From Temnothorax longispinosus (Eukaryota; Arthropoda; Insecta; Hymenoptera; Formicidae): DNA of 64,000 nucleotides. This document shows, piece after piece, positions 36,630 to 49,289 of this stretch. The notes beneath the pieces are model-generated. The model searched no databases, was not told where the DNA came from, and saw only the letters and a program-made list of their open reading frames with translations. Numbering within the stretch: the stretch's first letter is position 1; each line of letters begins with the position of its first letter. The DNA lies in the NCBI RefSeq assembly GCF_030848805.1, contig NC_092360.1:1240001-1304000 (forward strand), given 5' to 3'. The translations under genes and the position numbers were made by a program.

Positions 36630-38130
36630 AATAATTATATACATTTTATAATATCTCATAAGGATTATATTTTCATTGCATGAAAGATCATATTCTTATT
36701 ATATTTTTATCATTTTATTATTTTATCATTAATTTTTCTTGTTTTTCTCATCTTTGACTTTCGTTTTTTGTAGTAAAAATTCTTCCCGAGAAAATGACTA
36801 TGATGCACTCGCCAGTTTCGAAGAACAAATTATTTGCTTAACAACATATAGCATTTCCACGAGAAAGCCTTTCGTGTCGGTTTATTTTGATCGATTGTCT
36901 TATTTAGTCATACTTTTATTAAAAACGGATTTTTCCCAACTACAATGAAAAAACGCATTTTATAATTTTTTTGTTGATGGACTTGTGAAATTAGTATTGT
37001 AATTTGTCATTGAAGGGATTTCGAAGGCAGTCCATTTTAGACAAACTCTAAACCATACAACATTATGTATTACATCAATATATAATTGCATATTATATTA
37101 ATAGATATAATTCTTATATAATATTATTATTAAAATGAATTAACTATAATTATGTAATTATAAAATATATATTTGCTTTACATAATCTTTTATTAGTAGT
37201 AATGATGCTTCTATATATTTTTGCAAATAATGGAATGAATCTTATTGCAGGATCTATAACCATATTTTATATATATTATATATTATTTTTTTGTATTTTT
37301 TACATGTACATCTTCTACATCTGCTAACATATTGATTTTTGATAACATATTGATAATGGTCTTGTTGGGAGTAGACGCTAACAGCACTTTATATCACAAC
37401 GAATGCTACGTGACTAAGTTTTAAATTTTACCGATACAATATCTGTTTATGATTAAGTACAATATGTAAGTGACCTCACGGCTAAGAGTTTAGTGAAAAT
37501 ATTTGGCTGAAAAATGGCTATGTATAAAATGAAAATATTTTGCTCAGAGATATCGTAACGAATTCAACTAAAACCACTGATTAGTATCTAGCTTTCAACA
37601 TTATCAATCTTTGCAATGTTCTCGTTTTTGTTCTACGCTTGTATTTTATGCCTCTATCGGCCACTCAATTTATTTATTTCTATTAATTATATTCCGATTA
37701 TGTCTGCTTTTTTAACGGTTCAAGAAAAATCTTGCTTCCGACATTATATTGCGATATATACGCGACAAATTCAGCGAGCACATATCGTCTTAACACAACT
37801 AACAAGTCGATCTCGGTCAGTTTTCAATATAGTAGGGAAAATTCATATCGTTAGCGACGACTCGTTTCGTGTTGACGGTTGCCGTTTCGTGCGAGACGCA
37901 GCGTAATATTCTGAAGTGTTGAAAATCGTAAAACACTATTTCTTTAATCAAACTTTAGTTAGATAACATAAGATTACAATACAATAATAATGCACCGAAG
38001 ATGAAAGTTTGTTTGACATGAATGACTGACGAGAACTGAGGTTGAGCTCAAGGCAAATTCTCGTTTAATAAACAAGGCAATTCTTTGTTAAAATAATCGT
38101 AATCAAATAATAAAAGGTGTCCTAAGTGTA
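36630..38130. other. AT-rich intron segment
   Basis: Very AT-rich DNA between the 36.2-kb foldback element and the palindrome array. Nothing recognised, apart from a GC-richer patch near 37740-37910. Confidence 0.4.
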
Positions 38131-38137
38131 TAAGTTG

Positions 38138-38425
38138 GAGTAAAATCGCACTCTATTTGAATAAAAAGGCAAATTTTTGAGTGCAGTAAACCAGTGTCCA
38201 TAGGAGTGATTTATATCACTCTAATTTTGAGTGAAAAATTTCACTCTATTAGAGTCATTTATAAGTCAATCTTTAATGAATCGTGATTAACTATAGTTTT
38301 AGAGTGAAATTGTATCGCTCCAGTAGAGTAGTCGCTCTTTGAGTAAAAAATTCACTTCTATGAGTGGTCGCATTTACTCAAATTAAAGTGACATTCCTCT
38401 CTTTTGGAGTGACTCGTAATCACCC
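38138..38425. repeat. Degenerate array of short palindromes (GAGTGA...TCACTC), spacing about 24 bp
   Basis: Units of about 18 bases start with GAGT and end with ACTC or a close variant. Examples are GAGTAAAATCGCACTC (38138), GAGTGATTTATATCACTC (38204), GAGTGAAAAATTTCACTC (38229), GAGTGAAATTGTATCGCTC (38302), GAGTGGTCGCATTTACTC (38362) and GAGTGACTCGTAATCACCC (38407). Shorter or decayed copies lie at 38179, 38252, 38326, 38341 and about 38385. Start-to-start spacing is mostly 21 to 25 bases. Each unit is its own inverted repeat, which ordinary minisatellites are not. There is no coding frame. It may be the interior of an unrecognised transposon or an amplified protein-binding site. Confidence 0.65.
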
Positions 38426-39099
38426 TAATACATTAGTAGCAAAATCAGTCTATGAGATTTACAGAGTACCGACGAAGGTTCGCCCCCTATTATGGCATTG
38501 AGGAAAGGAATAAAGCGCGAGTGCTCATTAGCGATGGTTCATTATCGTCCTGACCATCGTGATCTTTATCGTCGTTATCGGTAAGGAGGCGTCAAGGTCG
38601 CTGGAATTTCCGCTTATTAAGACGCCGCTGTCGGCATCCGGCGTGCTTCATACAGAATTCGCCTCGTCAATGCGAAACCTGAGTGAAGCGCATTGGTGCA
38701 TCCGTGTGCAGCGCGATACGTGTTCGCGATGCAAGGGAGCGCGGGAGAACGCAAGTAATTCGCGTGCTTGTAACTTCGCGAAAACTTAAGTATAATTTTC
38801 TCTATAATTATAAGAGGAACAATTTTTGAAGATAATTGAAAAAGGCGCTTCAATTATCACGTTACGCGTGATAATAAGATAGAAAGACGAATGACAAGAC
38901 AGTAATTATCGCGGCAAAGTTTTCGTTGCAGGTAAAATTGCAACAAATTGCTTAAATTATAATTTATATTTATTTTTTATACACAGCACACGCATAAATA
39001 TCTCTTTTGACGTTACAAAGAATTATTAGGGAACAAATAGCTGTCGTCTCTTTTATGTATAGACAGAAAACATTCAACTTTTTATTGATTTATAGTTCC

Positions 39100-39354
39100 G
39101 TTAAGCCTGATCTACAATGTGCTCTTTGCTTCCTGTTTTTTGCTCTTAACCTGTTTGCGACTATCCCGTATTTCGCAATTGCGTCGCGTAACGCGATGTT
39201 TTTTGTTCTCTGTCGCCTAAGATAAAAATTGACGAACTTCAGAAGAGACAAGAAACATCACGTTACGCGACGGAATTGCGAAATACGAGATAGTCGCAAA
39301 GAGGTTAAGAGCAAAAAACAGAAAGCAAAGAGCACATTGTAGATCAGCCTTTAC
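39100..39354. mobile_element. Foldback element of about 255 bp with arms over 100 bp
   Basis: The two halves pair without gaps around a centre near 39227. GATCTACAATGTGCTCTTTG at 39109-39128 pairs with its complement ending at 39345, and pairing continues through the GTAACGCGA region at about 39188-39196. Only scattered mismatches occur across roughly 107 bases. The borders show TTAA on the left and TTTA on the right, which could be a decayed TTAA duplication (piggyBac-like), but this is not certain. There is no transposase frame. The 39007-39225 open frame is simply one arm. Confidence 0.75.
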
Positions 39355-39359
39355 AATTA

Positions 39360-41080
39360 ATGTTTCCAACATTATTTTTCGATAATAATAAATATTCTAA
39401 TACCAGTAATACACATCTCACAAAATGTTGTCACTTTACATCTCTATTGCTTCATTAAGATCTATTTCGCATTAATAGTATTTTTATCATAGTTAATCTA
39501 CGTAAGATCCAGTAGACGCGCGCTAATCGCTGGGACGAAAATTAGCGCAATGTAAAGCATCAATAATTGGAATAATTAAAAGGCTAAACTGGTTTGAATG
39601 AAAATGGAGGCATGTTGCTATTATTATTATCAGGTTACTTGAAACATATTTTAATTAATAATTATCTTTTAACTTTTATTTTTTAAATTACAAGAATCTA
39701 AAATTATCCATCTTTCATATTTCTAAGCGAAGGTTAAATTTTCTTTGGTGATTATATTAATTAACGTGGATCTATCCGCACGCTGTTCATTGCGCATTCG
39801 GTCCGTCTGCAGTCCACTTGCCAAGTGCGTTTCATTGCGAGCGGCACGAAGCAAATTGCACATTACGTTTCGTGCACGTGGAAACAGCACCGACGAATCC
39901 GTAACGAGCCCATTGTCTTTCTTCCTAGTCGACGATTGCTTCGGCCGCGATGCGACGCCTTCCTGACGGGCACCGTCCGCGTCGTCTGCAAAAAGCGCGC
40001 TCGTAACACCAGCCGTTCGGCCGGCCGGCGGTACATAATTAATTAAATGGGCGCGTACATCGGCGTCCGAACGGACAGCTCCTGGCTTTTAACTGACTAT
40101 TAATTAGAGTTACACAGCACGCGCGGCCCGACGACGCACATCTCATTCCCGTGGGAGGCCGATGGAGGCCTCACGTCGCAGCGCGATCGTGTAAAGCGGG
40201 GGAGTCGATCGTGGTTAAATACTATCCTGATGTAAGCGCGCTCCAATCATCGTCGCCTGTGCTCGCCATGTAAAGTTCAAGGTTCTTATTAACGCGAAAT
40301 GTACCGCCTTATAATGCGCCGCGTTAGCTAGTCTCGCTCTGATTTATCTCGTTGTACAATGACTGTTAAAATCTAATGTAGTACTAATGAAGTACAATAT
40401 TAATCAAGCGCAGTATTAAAACGAAGGGTACGATGCTACGATGCATATTGTATAAGATTTATTTATTGTTACAATTATTTAATATATTGTTGACGGAAGG
40501 CTAAACAACTTTGTTAAATATCTCGCGCAATATTAATTCTGAAATTACATGGTATAATGGAATTGAAATTAATTAAAAAGGTAGTATCTTCTATTATTTA
40601 TACATTATCTTGAATCTTTTGGAATAGTTTACATGTCTCAACTTTACATATTTTTTGAAGCACTTTCTTCATTTCGTATTCTTGTCTAATCCGGAAAATA
40701 TGTATTCAAGTTATCTTTTTACAATCATTGTCTTAAATTAGGAATCGCAATATCATAAGTTTCAAAGTAATCATTTACACTTGAATCCGTCGTGATGCGT
40801 TCTCCCACCACCGATTTTCCCACGCGTGCTTCGATTCTCTTAGCAGTAGTTTTCTATTTCTTCAACTCGATTCAGCGTCTTGCAGTCTAGTCTGGTTCGT
40901 ACCGTGATTTCTAGAAAAACGCAGACGTGTACACTTCTCTCGGGATTCCTTGATAGTGCTTGACGTTTCAAGTTTTTTTATTTAGAGGAACGTTGCCTAT
41001 TAACGGTAATCAGAACGTAATACTGTCGGTCGATATCGATTAATTAAATTTATTATACGAAAATATATTTGAGGATTATA
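39360..41080. other. Intron segment with CpG-rich patch
   Basis: 39770-40330 is GC-rich with CGGCCGGCCGG-like words near 40018-40028. The open frames there are short and overlapping. The rest is AT-rich. Confidence 0.4.
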
Positions 41081-41083
41081 TAC

Positions 41084-41223
41084 ACTGAAAAAAAAGGCTT
41101 GGTTATAATAACCAAGGCTTGGTGAAATAGCTTCAAACAAAGAGTTTAGTGATTATGACGAAATATTTGGTTAATGTTAACCAAATTTGTTAATTGTTAT
41201 TATAACCAAACCTTTTTTTCAGT
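41084..41223. mobile_element. MITE with ACTGAAAAAAA termini and repeated internal GGTTA/TAACC palindromes
   Basis: The ends ACTGAAAAAAAAGGCTTGG and the complement of ACTGAAAAAAAGGTTTGG form inverted repeats that continue through GGTTATAATAAC (41101-41112 pairs with 41196-41207). TATA-like bases flank both sides, compatible with a TA-type target. Inside, TTGGTTATAATAACCAA and TTTGGTTAATGTTAACCAAA are each nearly self-complementary, so the element is a nest of small hairpins. There is no coding capacity. The superfamily is unassigned. Confidence 0.7.
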
Positions 41224-41229
41224 ATAAGA

Positions 41230-44200
41230 TATTAGTTTTACTATTTATTATCAGGTATTTTTTTTTAATATTATGATATTTTAAATATTATGATATAAAG
41301 TCTTGCAATAACCACAAGCGCTAAATTAATTTAGTTTAAAGAAACGTTTAAGCCTTTCTTATATCCTATACATCCATCTTGATGTAAAATACGTCGATAT
41401 TCATTTATATTTTTGTTTGGTCTTTCGTTGCTTAATCGTCTATTCGTGGTATGTCGTATAAATCGCTGTTTCTTTAACATAAAAGCTCTTCTCGTAGACG
41501 GATGTTCTCGGAGTGTTTTCAATGTCTATAGAATGATGCCGACCGTTTCCGTCTCTCGGTTAGTCTAGACAAGAATCTGTGCTAATCTGGCGTACGAGAT
41601 AGTCTGCACATTCGCCAATAGAGATTTCCTCATACGCTATTAATGTTAAGCTTCTTTTTGTTCAACATTCATGATCATCTCGAACTTTTTTATATATTCT
41701 ACTATTATAGTTTTGCTTGTTTTAACTGCGATTTGTACTTTAACATGTTGCATTTAAGCTATTAGCATCAATAACAGCTTGATGGATGTAATAATTTTGT
41801 TCAGAAATATATTATGAATAATGCATGGAATAAAGAAGGGACACATTTTTTTAATATAGCGTTTGATTTATTGTGCTTTCATATGTAAAACAATTAATCT
41901 CAGACTCCGAAAAGTTACTAGAAACGGCTGAATTGTGCGAATTAAATGATAATATCAGTTTTATGAAAAGCATTGCTTATTCAACCGCAATGCTGATTTT
42001 ACTGCATATGAGTTCAGAAATGCGTTGATGGAATTACGATGTGAAAGCGAGATCCTTAAGTCGGAAAGCGACAGAAGAAGGGGGTTATACCAACATCGAC
42101 CGAACGTTAACTATTTTACTGGTGTATCATCTTGTGATATTTCCTTTAATTACAAAATTACTCAGGCCGCGTACACATCGGGGCAGTGGCGCGTCAACCT
42201 GATTGTGGCAACGTAATTTAATGAAAGTTCATTTTTGTCACGATCCTAACTTCCTCCTATCCTCCCGAAGCGTCTAGGCGGCGAGCACTTTGCGTGCATA
42301 CGCCGGTTTCTCCGGCGCGTTTAACGGCCGTCGACCCGCGCCTATGTAGCAAAGGAACTATTTTCTACACGTAAGAAAAAGTTGTAAAGTGAGAGACGGT
42401 GTCTGTGAGAATTTTAGCGTTCGGCGTTTCTTTATGGCCGCGCCACGGATATTGTTCGCACGAAAAGAATTTGAATAATCGTTGTGAGAGGAATTCGTGT
42501 TTGGCTAATAATGGTTCTAAACATATTTGGGCACGGGTTCGTTATACTTACAAGTGCATGCAATATCTTTTTAGCATCAATTATTTTTAATACCTACGTT
42601 TTGAAAATTTTGCTTTAGAAACTTGTGAATTCTATAATTGCTCTGTATAATGCACTTTGTAAATTTTGTGTAGACTTAAAAGTAACAAAGTTTCAACATC
42701 GTCGAATTGATAATTTCTGGATGCTAAAAATAAATTATCTTTCAACGAAATTCTCGAAGGCACCAAAAAATGCTCTCTTGCGAAGATATAGGTAATATAA
42801 CGAAACGAGGTCGAACAACGGGCGGACGAGGAGAAAGGAAGGGCAGGCAGTGAAGTCAAAGGGAGATCATAAAACGACAGGAAACGATAAACTCGAATAT
42901 CCTATCGACGGCTGATTCTCCGGGAACCAGTAGCGTGTAGCGTGCTGCCTCATCGCCAGGTACATCGTCGAGAGGGAGAACTCGTGCAAAAAAAGTGGAA
43001 TCCTCACGAGACGGAGTTAGTAAGCAACCTTATGTAGGCTGACTCAGGAAGATACCTGGAAAGAGTGACGCAAAAACGATCGCGCCTGCCGATCGTGCTC
43101 GCAGCATCTCTGCAGGATGGGAGAACGTTTAGTTACTTTCGAGTTGTATTAGGCGAAAAAGTAGGCTACGCAATTGGAGGTGAAGTCATGTCCCGACACG
43201 TCGTCGACATTCAACATGAGAACCGATCGAACGTTTACGAATAATAGCGGAGATTGCTTTACGACGATGTTGCCCTGATAGAGACGTGGGTAACCGGATC
43301 GAGCGGACTCGATACTAATCGGATCGCGAATAATTACGCGGAGGTAATTCACCGATGTTGCGAGTGCTACAGCTGGTTCACGTCACGTTCGGCCGTTCGA
43401 AGACTTCGAAGGACACGGGGAACCATGGCGCAATTCCACGTCTAACGTAATCTCGACGGTGGGCCGTCGAAACATTGTACTATGATCACGAGGTCGTACT
43501 AATTCTATTTAGACACTCGCGTTGTCTCTCGCGAGAAATTATTTGCCACTCTTGCTTCCCGGAAATTGAGAAAACGATAAATTTAGATTTGTTTGTTCCA
43601 AAATTATGCATTTAAGCGAACACTATTCTTTCAAATCGATACGCAAAATATTTTACGAGATCGCTAAGTCGAATGCTTTTTCGCCGAGCATCTCGAGAGA
43701 AAAACTCAAATCTCTGAAACATCTTTTTTTTTAACAGCAATTTGAATTCATTACTGTTCTTTTGTCACGCGGATTTTGTGCCAGCGGCATGTTCGATCTC
43801 CGTCACGGAACGGAGAGAAGAGCAACGAGCACGTCGTTCGACCGGCGTAGTCGAAGGCCACGGGTGGAAGAAGACTTACACCCGTATGCGCGTGATTGAA
43901 CGTAGGTCCGCGATTTACATCGCAATCGTAGTCGTAATCATCGTGAGGAGGTGTACACGTTGAAGTAGGGAGTAAAGTTTCGTGCATAGTTGGCAAGCGA
44001 CAAGCGATAAGTTGCGGCGAGCTGTAATATCGCTCGATTTACTTATTTTTTTGCTGTTACAATGTCAATTTATTCCATCTTTATTTTCTTTTGTGTTGTT
44101 TACTTATTATAATAATTACTATAATAATAAAAAATATAATAACAAAATAACTTTATATAAAATTTGTTTCCATTATTGTTGCAGAAATATAAGATTTATC

Positions 44201-44430
44201 GTTTTTATAATGGAAATCAAAGAAATAAGGCCTTGATATATGTTAGTGAATTAAGAATTAAACAGTTAAATATAATAGATTTACATCTTGAGTTAATCAA
44301 CAAACATTTACTTGAATTATTACTGTCATTTACTGTTTATGTATACTATCAATTACTGTCAGTTTATACGTGTTAATTTGTGCTAAACTCATACATATCA
44401 ATATTTGATCTCTATAATACGTAATCAATT
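41230..44430. other. Intron segment, mixed composition
   Basis: AT-rich 41230-42000, GC-richer 42170-42360 and 42780-43520. Two strong acceptor-like sites at 43737 and 44184 are discussed as findings. No gene recognised. Confidence 0.4.
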
Positions 44431-44439
44431 TGTTCGAAA

Positions 44440-45030
44440 CTTGATCTGATTGCTAGCGTAATGTAAACTGGCGCTTATCGTTTGCTGATGTGCACGCGAC
44501 CTAAGCGTGAGCGGCATATACGCGTAAGCGAGGCCCATACGAGGCCCATACGAGGCCCCCACGTACGAGATCGTTAGTAAGGGTGGAACAACGACGAGGA
44601 CGAGAGGACGAGGAAGACGGGTATCTACCGACGATTTAGCGCGCCTTTGCATCTTCTCGCTACGACCCCCGGTTCGTCCCGTGTATCATTCCTTGTACGC
44701 GTGACTCTTTCTCTCATATCTCTATCCCTTCTTCTTTCGCTAATACCCGTACATCCGCGGCCATCCGTCTTCCCTCCTCCTTGCGTGCAGCGTGTTTGTG
44801 TAATTCCCGACGAGAGGCCATATCTCCCTCCTCCCTCCCGTTTTGAGATTTTTGACGGGCGTGCAGCATGTCGGTGCAGGAAGTGGGCGCGGTGGAAAAG
44901 TTTACCGCGCCCTTGCAGGTCATTATCATCGTCGGTGTTCGCTAATTCGTTTCGTTTGTTGTCTGTCGGCGAGCCACTCTATCTCCGGCCCGGATGGAAT
45001 CCTCGTTGCTCATTGTTCCGCGATTGAAAC
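44440..45030. promoter_or_regulatory. GC-rich block with pyrimidine tract
   Basis: CpG-rich DNA with a plus-strand pyrimidine tract around 44700-44850. Its compositional style resembles the 18-kb block. A promoter role is only a possibility; no core promoter motif is clear. Confidence 0.25.
44530..44559. repeat. 11-bp tandem repeat (GAGGCCCATAC)
   Basis: Two exact copies and a partial third. Confidence 0.85.
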
Positions 45031-45059
45031 GCGTTTATTAGATGCATTTGGTTAAAATT

Positions 45060-48000
45060 ACCGTGAGGTGAAATCATATAAAATTGTTACCAATGCGCCC
45101 GATAGTTTAACGATGTACTAATAAGAATTGCTATGTAACGCTGACGATCATGAAATTAGTTCACAGATTATACGTTTTACCCCTGTCTTTTTTTTCCGCT
45201 ATTGACTCCCGTCGCGTTTCGCAGTCGAGTGAGAAATTAACTGCCTCCCGATTGGTCGCTAATGAAAGGGAGCGAAATCGTGTTCGAGCTGCTTGTTTCA
45301 CGGCAGCATTTGCAGGTGCTCGCCCGTAACTATTGTTTTCCTCGGCCATTAGAGCATAAAAGTACTCACGTTACACGTGTTTTGCCGTCCCACCGATCGC
45401 GCGCATCGTCGCGTCGCGCCGAGAACTATACGTGACTTTAATGGATCGTGTCGCCGTTTCGAGAGTCCAGTGCTCGCGTTAACGAGCAGGTTTTCAATTC
45501 GCTTTCATCGACGCGATCGTCGCCGGCGAGCTACGGGTGCGTGCTAAAGCATGTTAATTTCCGCGCTGTACAACCGGAAGCGTATACTTTCGTCTCTACT
45601 AGAAGCACTTGGTCTCGTGAATACAGTCGACGCAAGTACCAAACGGCCGTTGGAAGAACCGTTCGAACCATTAAAGCATATGGTTCTGCCGCATACCCGG
45701 TCGGATTCCAAGCAATGCATAGAATCCGCTTCTGCCATTATACTAGAGAGGACACGAAGTGCGGCATGCGCGGCCCTCTGCGTTGGCAATCGCGTCTGGA
45801 TCGCGCACTTTTATCGCTCTAATGATATTAAGTAAATTACGTACATGGCCCGCAGGTCGTGACGAACTGACTTTTTTTGTGAACAATAACAAACGGAACG
45901 GAAGCAAGAGAGAAAGAGAGAATTTTGCCCGCGGATATACATTCGCAATCTTGCAATTAGGGACACGTGTACCAACGAATATTACCTGTTAAGGAATATT
46001 GCGTAGTAACGTTACAAGCAAAAATATCTATTGAATAAAAATGTTATTTCTTCTGCACGCTTATATCCTTTACATTTGTAATTTTAAAAATATTTTAAAA
46101 TATTAAATATTAGAAATAATCGTAAAAATAAATAATTTTATTTATTGTATTAAAATAAAAGGGGTGGCGATATATTACGTTGTCATTTGAAAAATATGAT
46201 TATAACGAGCATGAAATTATACATAAAAGCATATTTATAAGATTATATTTCCTTATTTTTTATACGGATAAGGAGCCAGCTTTTATCCTCCATAAATCCA
46301 AATTTAAACTTGAATCTTCATCTCAAAGCGGATTGCTGGTAAGAACGATGTGTAGCTAATCTGAAATTGTACCTCCTTTAACACCAGCGTATAATCACGA
46401 CGTCGTAAGACGCCTCTTAGATTGTCGGCATCACATGGTATGTATCGCGTGACCTATGACAAGCTGGCCCAGTGCAATGGGGACGCACATTTTGATACAG
46501 GGTGTAAAACAGCTTATAATTCGCGACCGTGTATTACAAGAACACACACGCATAACGTGTTCGGTGCGTCATCAGGTACTAAATTACGCCTTGAAGTTCA
46601 CGAGTGAAGAAAACTGCAGTTTTTAAACGTCTAATAATTGAAAATTCCCAGGAATTCGAAGCTCTTATTCGAGTTATAAATAGCGATAATAATTAAAAAT
46701 TCAGATTATAATTGATCGGGATTACGAATTAATATATGTTTTATATATTTATTTTTTTACATGTGGAATAGAACACCTTATCAGAAAATTTTATTTACGC
46801 GCGAAGTTAATGTGATATCTTGATACGTTATATTTGGAATTCCTTCTTCAATCAATGGGTTGGAATAGAGCACGTATTTGTATGTACGATCCAACATTAT
46901 ACGTAGATGTACGTCATTATTCGTGTCTGCTTTATGCAAGCCGCTCTCTCAGCTGTTTGTTACGCGGCATATAGCGAATATGTTTTTCGCTGTACCGCGA
47001 TAGATCCCTTGATGTCCTTACAAGTACGCGGTAATTTATACGATATATGCGATATGCAGCGTGCAATTTCATCTACATATCTATTTATATATTCCCTATC
47101 TTGGTGAATAAGTAAAATGTATTTCGTGCGGCAATTTGTAATTCGGAACTTTGTGAGATCTTTTCAGTTCTATAAATTGACAATGTAAAAGATTTATAGA
47201 ATTGTCTGAGGTTTAACTCATGCTAGCTATCTTAGAAGATTGGTGAAATCAGTTTTACATTTGTTTATTCTTCCAGAAACATTTTTATTAATTCATAACA
47301 TAGCGATTGCATACTGAAACCAATTACAAGTAAAATAACGGCAATGGAATTGTGTAAGTCTAGAGTCCTGGTATATCTTATTCTCGGGAAGAAAGCGTAT
47401 CAATGTTAGAATTAATCGTTGCTGATCACAGGGTCACAATATAATCTCGTGATTAGGCCAAGTAACGTTCGGGCTTGTGATCCGTAATGGAAATTATCGC
47501 GCGTTTCACCCGCTTTCATCTCGAATTGTTCGTTCCGCGCGCGCGCCGGAAAGGAAATCGCTGTCATTATCGACGAGCGAGAATGCATTAGGCGGCCTCG
47601 CAACGAGTCTCGTGTTCGCAGCATCGCGCAAAAAGACCGTCGAGCCACTTTCCATCATCCTAGGCACTTATTTGCCTCTCCGAGCCGGCATCATCGCGTC
47701 GTCGAATTTGATTCGACGACGGTATAATCGAGCTGGCACTTATGGCAACTCATATATACTCCTGCCTGAAGAGTGTGTCAGAATGTCGTTAGCTCGTAGC
47801 CGTGGCAATTACAAGATCAGATGTGTACCTGTCATACTGGACATCACGTGCGAACAAAGTCTATTTCCTGTGAGGTTGTATAATTTCTTCAACTTCAAGG
47901 GATTAAAGCAGTTGACACAATAACGCAGCTACACGTTCCTTCGTGATATTCGAACAGGAAAGTACAGAGAAATGTGTTGGGATTTATTTATTTTATATTT

Positions 48001-49200
48001 TTCGCATCATTGATACTTGGCACTTTTTAAAACGTGCTTAGGTAATACAGACATGAAAAGAAGCGTTCAATTTTCCAGGTTTTTCAGATATTTCAGACAT
48101 TTCTAAGCTTCTGTTATGAATGTTTATCATATTTTATTAATATGTTAATCTTGGAATTAATAATCGACCTCTCACGCCGCAAACTGATTAATTCCTAATA
48201 AAAATGTTTATCCTGTCCGTTCGTGATTGTTACGACCGAATGCGAACCTCCTGATTATCCTTGGGAATATTTCCTGGAGTACAAGGAAAGAAGATATCTT
48301 TTGGCGGGGAGCAGCTCGCAGAAACCGCAGAGACAAAACGCGATCTGCCTCTGTCGAACCAGAGAGGAGGGGACAAAAGAAGATTAGCGGACAGCTCTGA
48401 GTGGTGCCATCTTTTTCTCCTTTTTTCTTCAGCATCTTTCTTTTTTTCCCCACTACCCGCCTGTCTCGGCCTCGTCCATCCTCGTCATTTTATTGTTTCG
48501 GTAGGAGGAGGCAGACCGTCGCTAATAGAATCCGCGGTCCTTTATTTACTCGGTCCCCCGTAACCCTTTGTTTGCTTCTCACCAATTTCGGTCGCTCCTT
48601 TCCTTCTTCCTCTCCCTCCCCCATCTCTCCTTCTCTTTCATCAGCCTTGCCAAGTCTTCTTATCAACGGAATCCTCGCAACTTACAAACCTCTACTTTCT
48701 CGTGACCGCGTCCTGATTGCAGCGGTCATAGCGAATAATTTTGCACAATTGTCTTAGGACTTGAGCACCATTTATTGTTCGTTAGTGTTAGACTTCTATC
48801 AAAAACGGAGATAATCGTTTCCTTTTATGACAACTAAGAAGACGCAAGAAGAAAGATTTGAGGTTGATTATTATCAATTTACTTGTGCTTCTCGTTTTCC
48901 CCATCAATTGCGCGCCAATTGCTTTCCACGTTCATCACGTTCGCCTTCGGCGAGGCGTTGCTTGGCGGCCTTTTTTTCAAAGCTGCGTCCATTGCTCGTC
49001 AAGGCAAGACCACAGAACGACAGTCGACAATGGCTGGAGTTTAAGCTCGTTGACATCGCGTTCATGAGGTCAGGCCGGTAGACTTCGATTCCCACCGATC
49101 TTACTTTCGTATGTCCTTATAGATGTTTGAAGTATGCATCGATGAATGTGCATTACTTCTACGAAGTGCCAAAAGTCGGTAGTAGATAATTTTAGCGATA
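45060..49200. other. Intron segment without recognised genes
   Basis: 45370-45830 and 47470-47930 are GC-richer with long but featureless open frames (up to 148 codons at 47477-47923). 48400-48650 is a pyrimidine-rich tract. I see no domains or convincing splice borders for any of them. Confidence 0.45.
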
Positions 49201-49235
49201 TTACAGTGAGTATATTTACGTGCTATTTCGCGCGT

Positions 49236-49281
49236 GATATAAAATACACATTTTCCCCGTTTGATATAAAATACACATTTT
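49236..49281. repeat. 27-bp-period direct duplication
   Basis: GATATAAAATACACATTTT occurs at 49236-49254 and again at 49263-49281. Confidence 0.85.
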
Positions 49282-49289
49282 TTTACCCG

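Noticed and set aside
47477..47923. 148-codon open frame on the plus strand
   Set aside because: No recognisable domain, no good splice borders or promoter, and a minus-strand frame overlaps its start (47412-47648). Chance is the simplest explanation.
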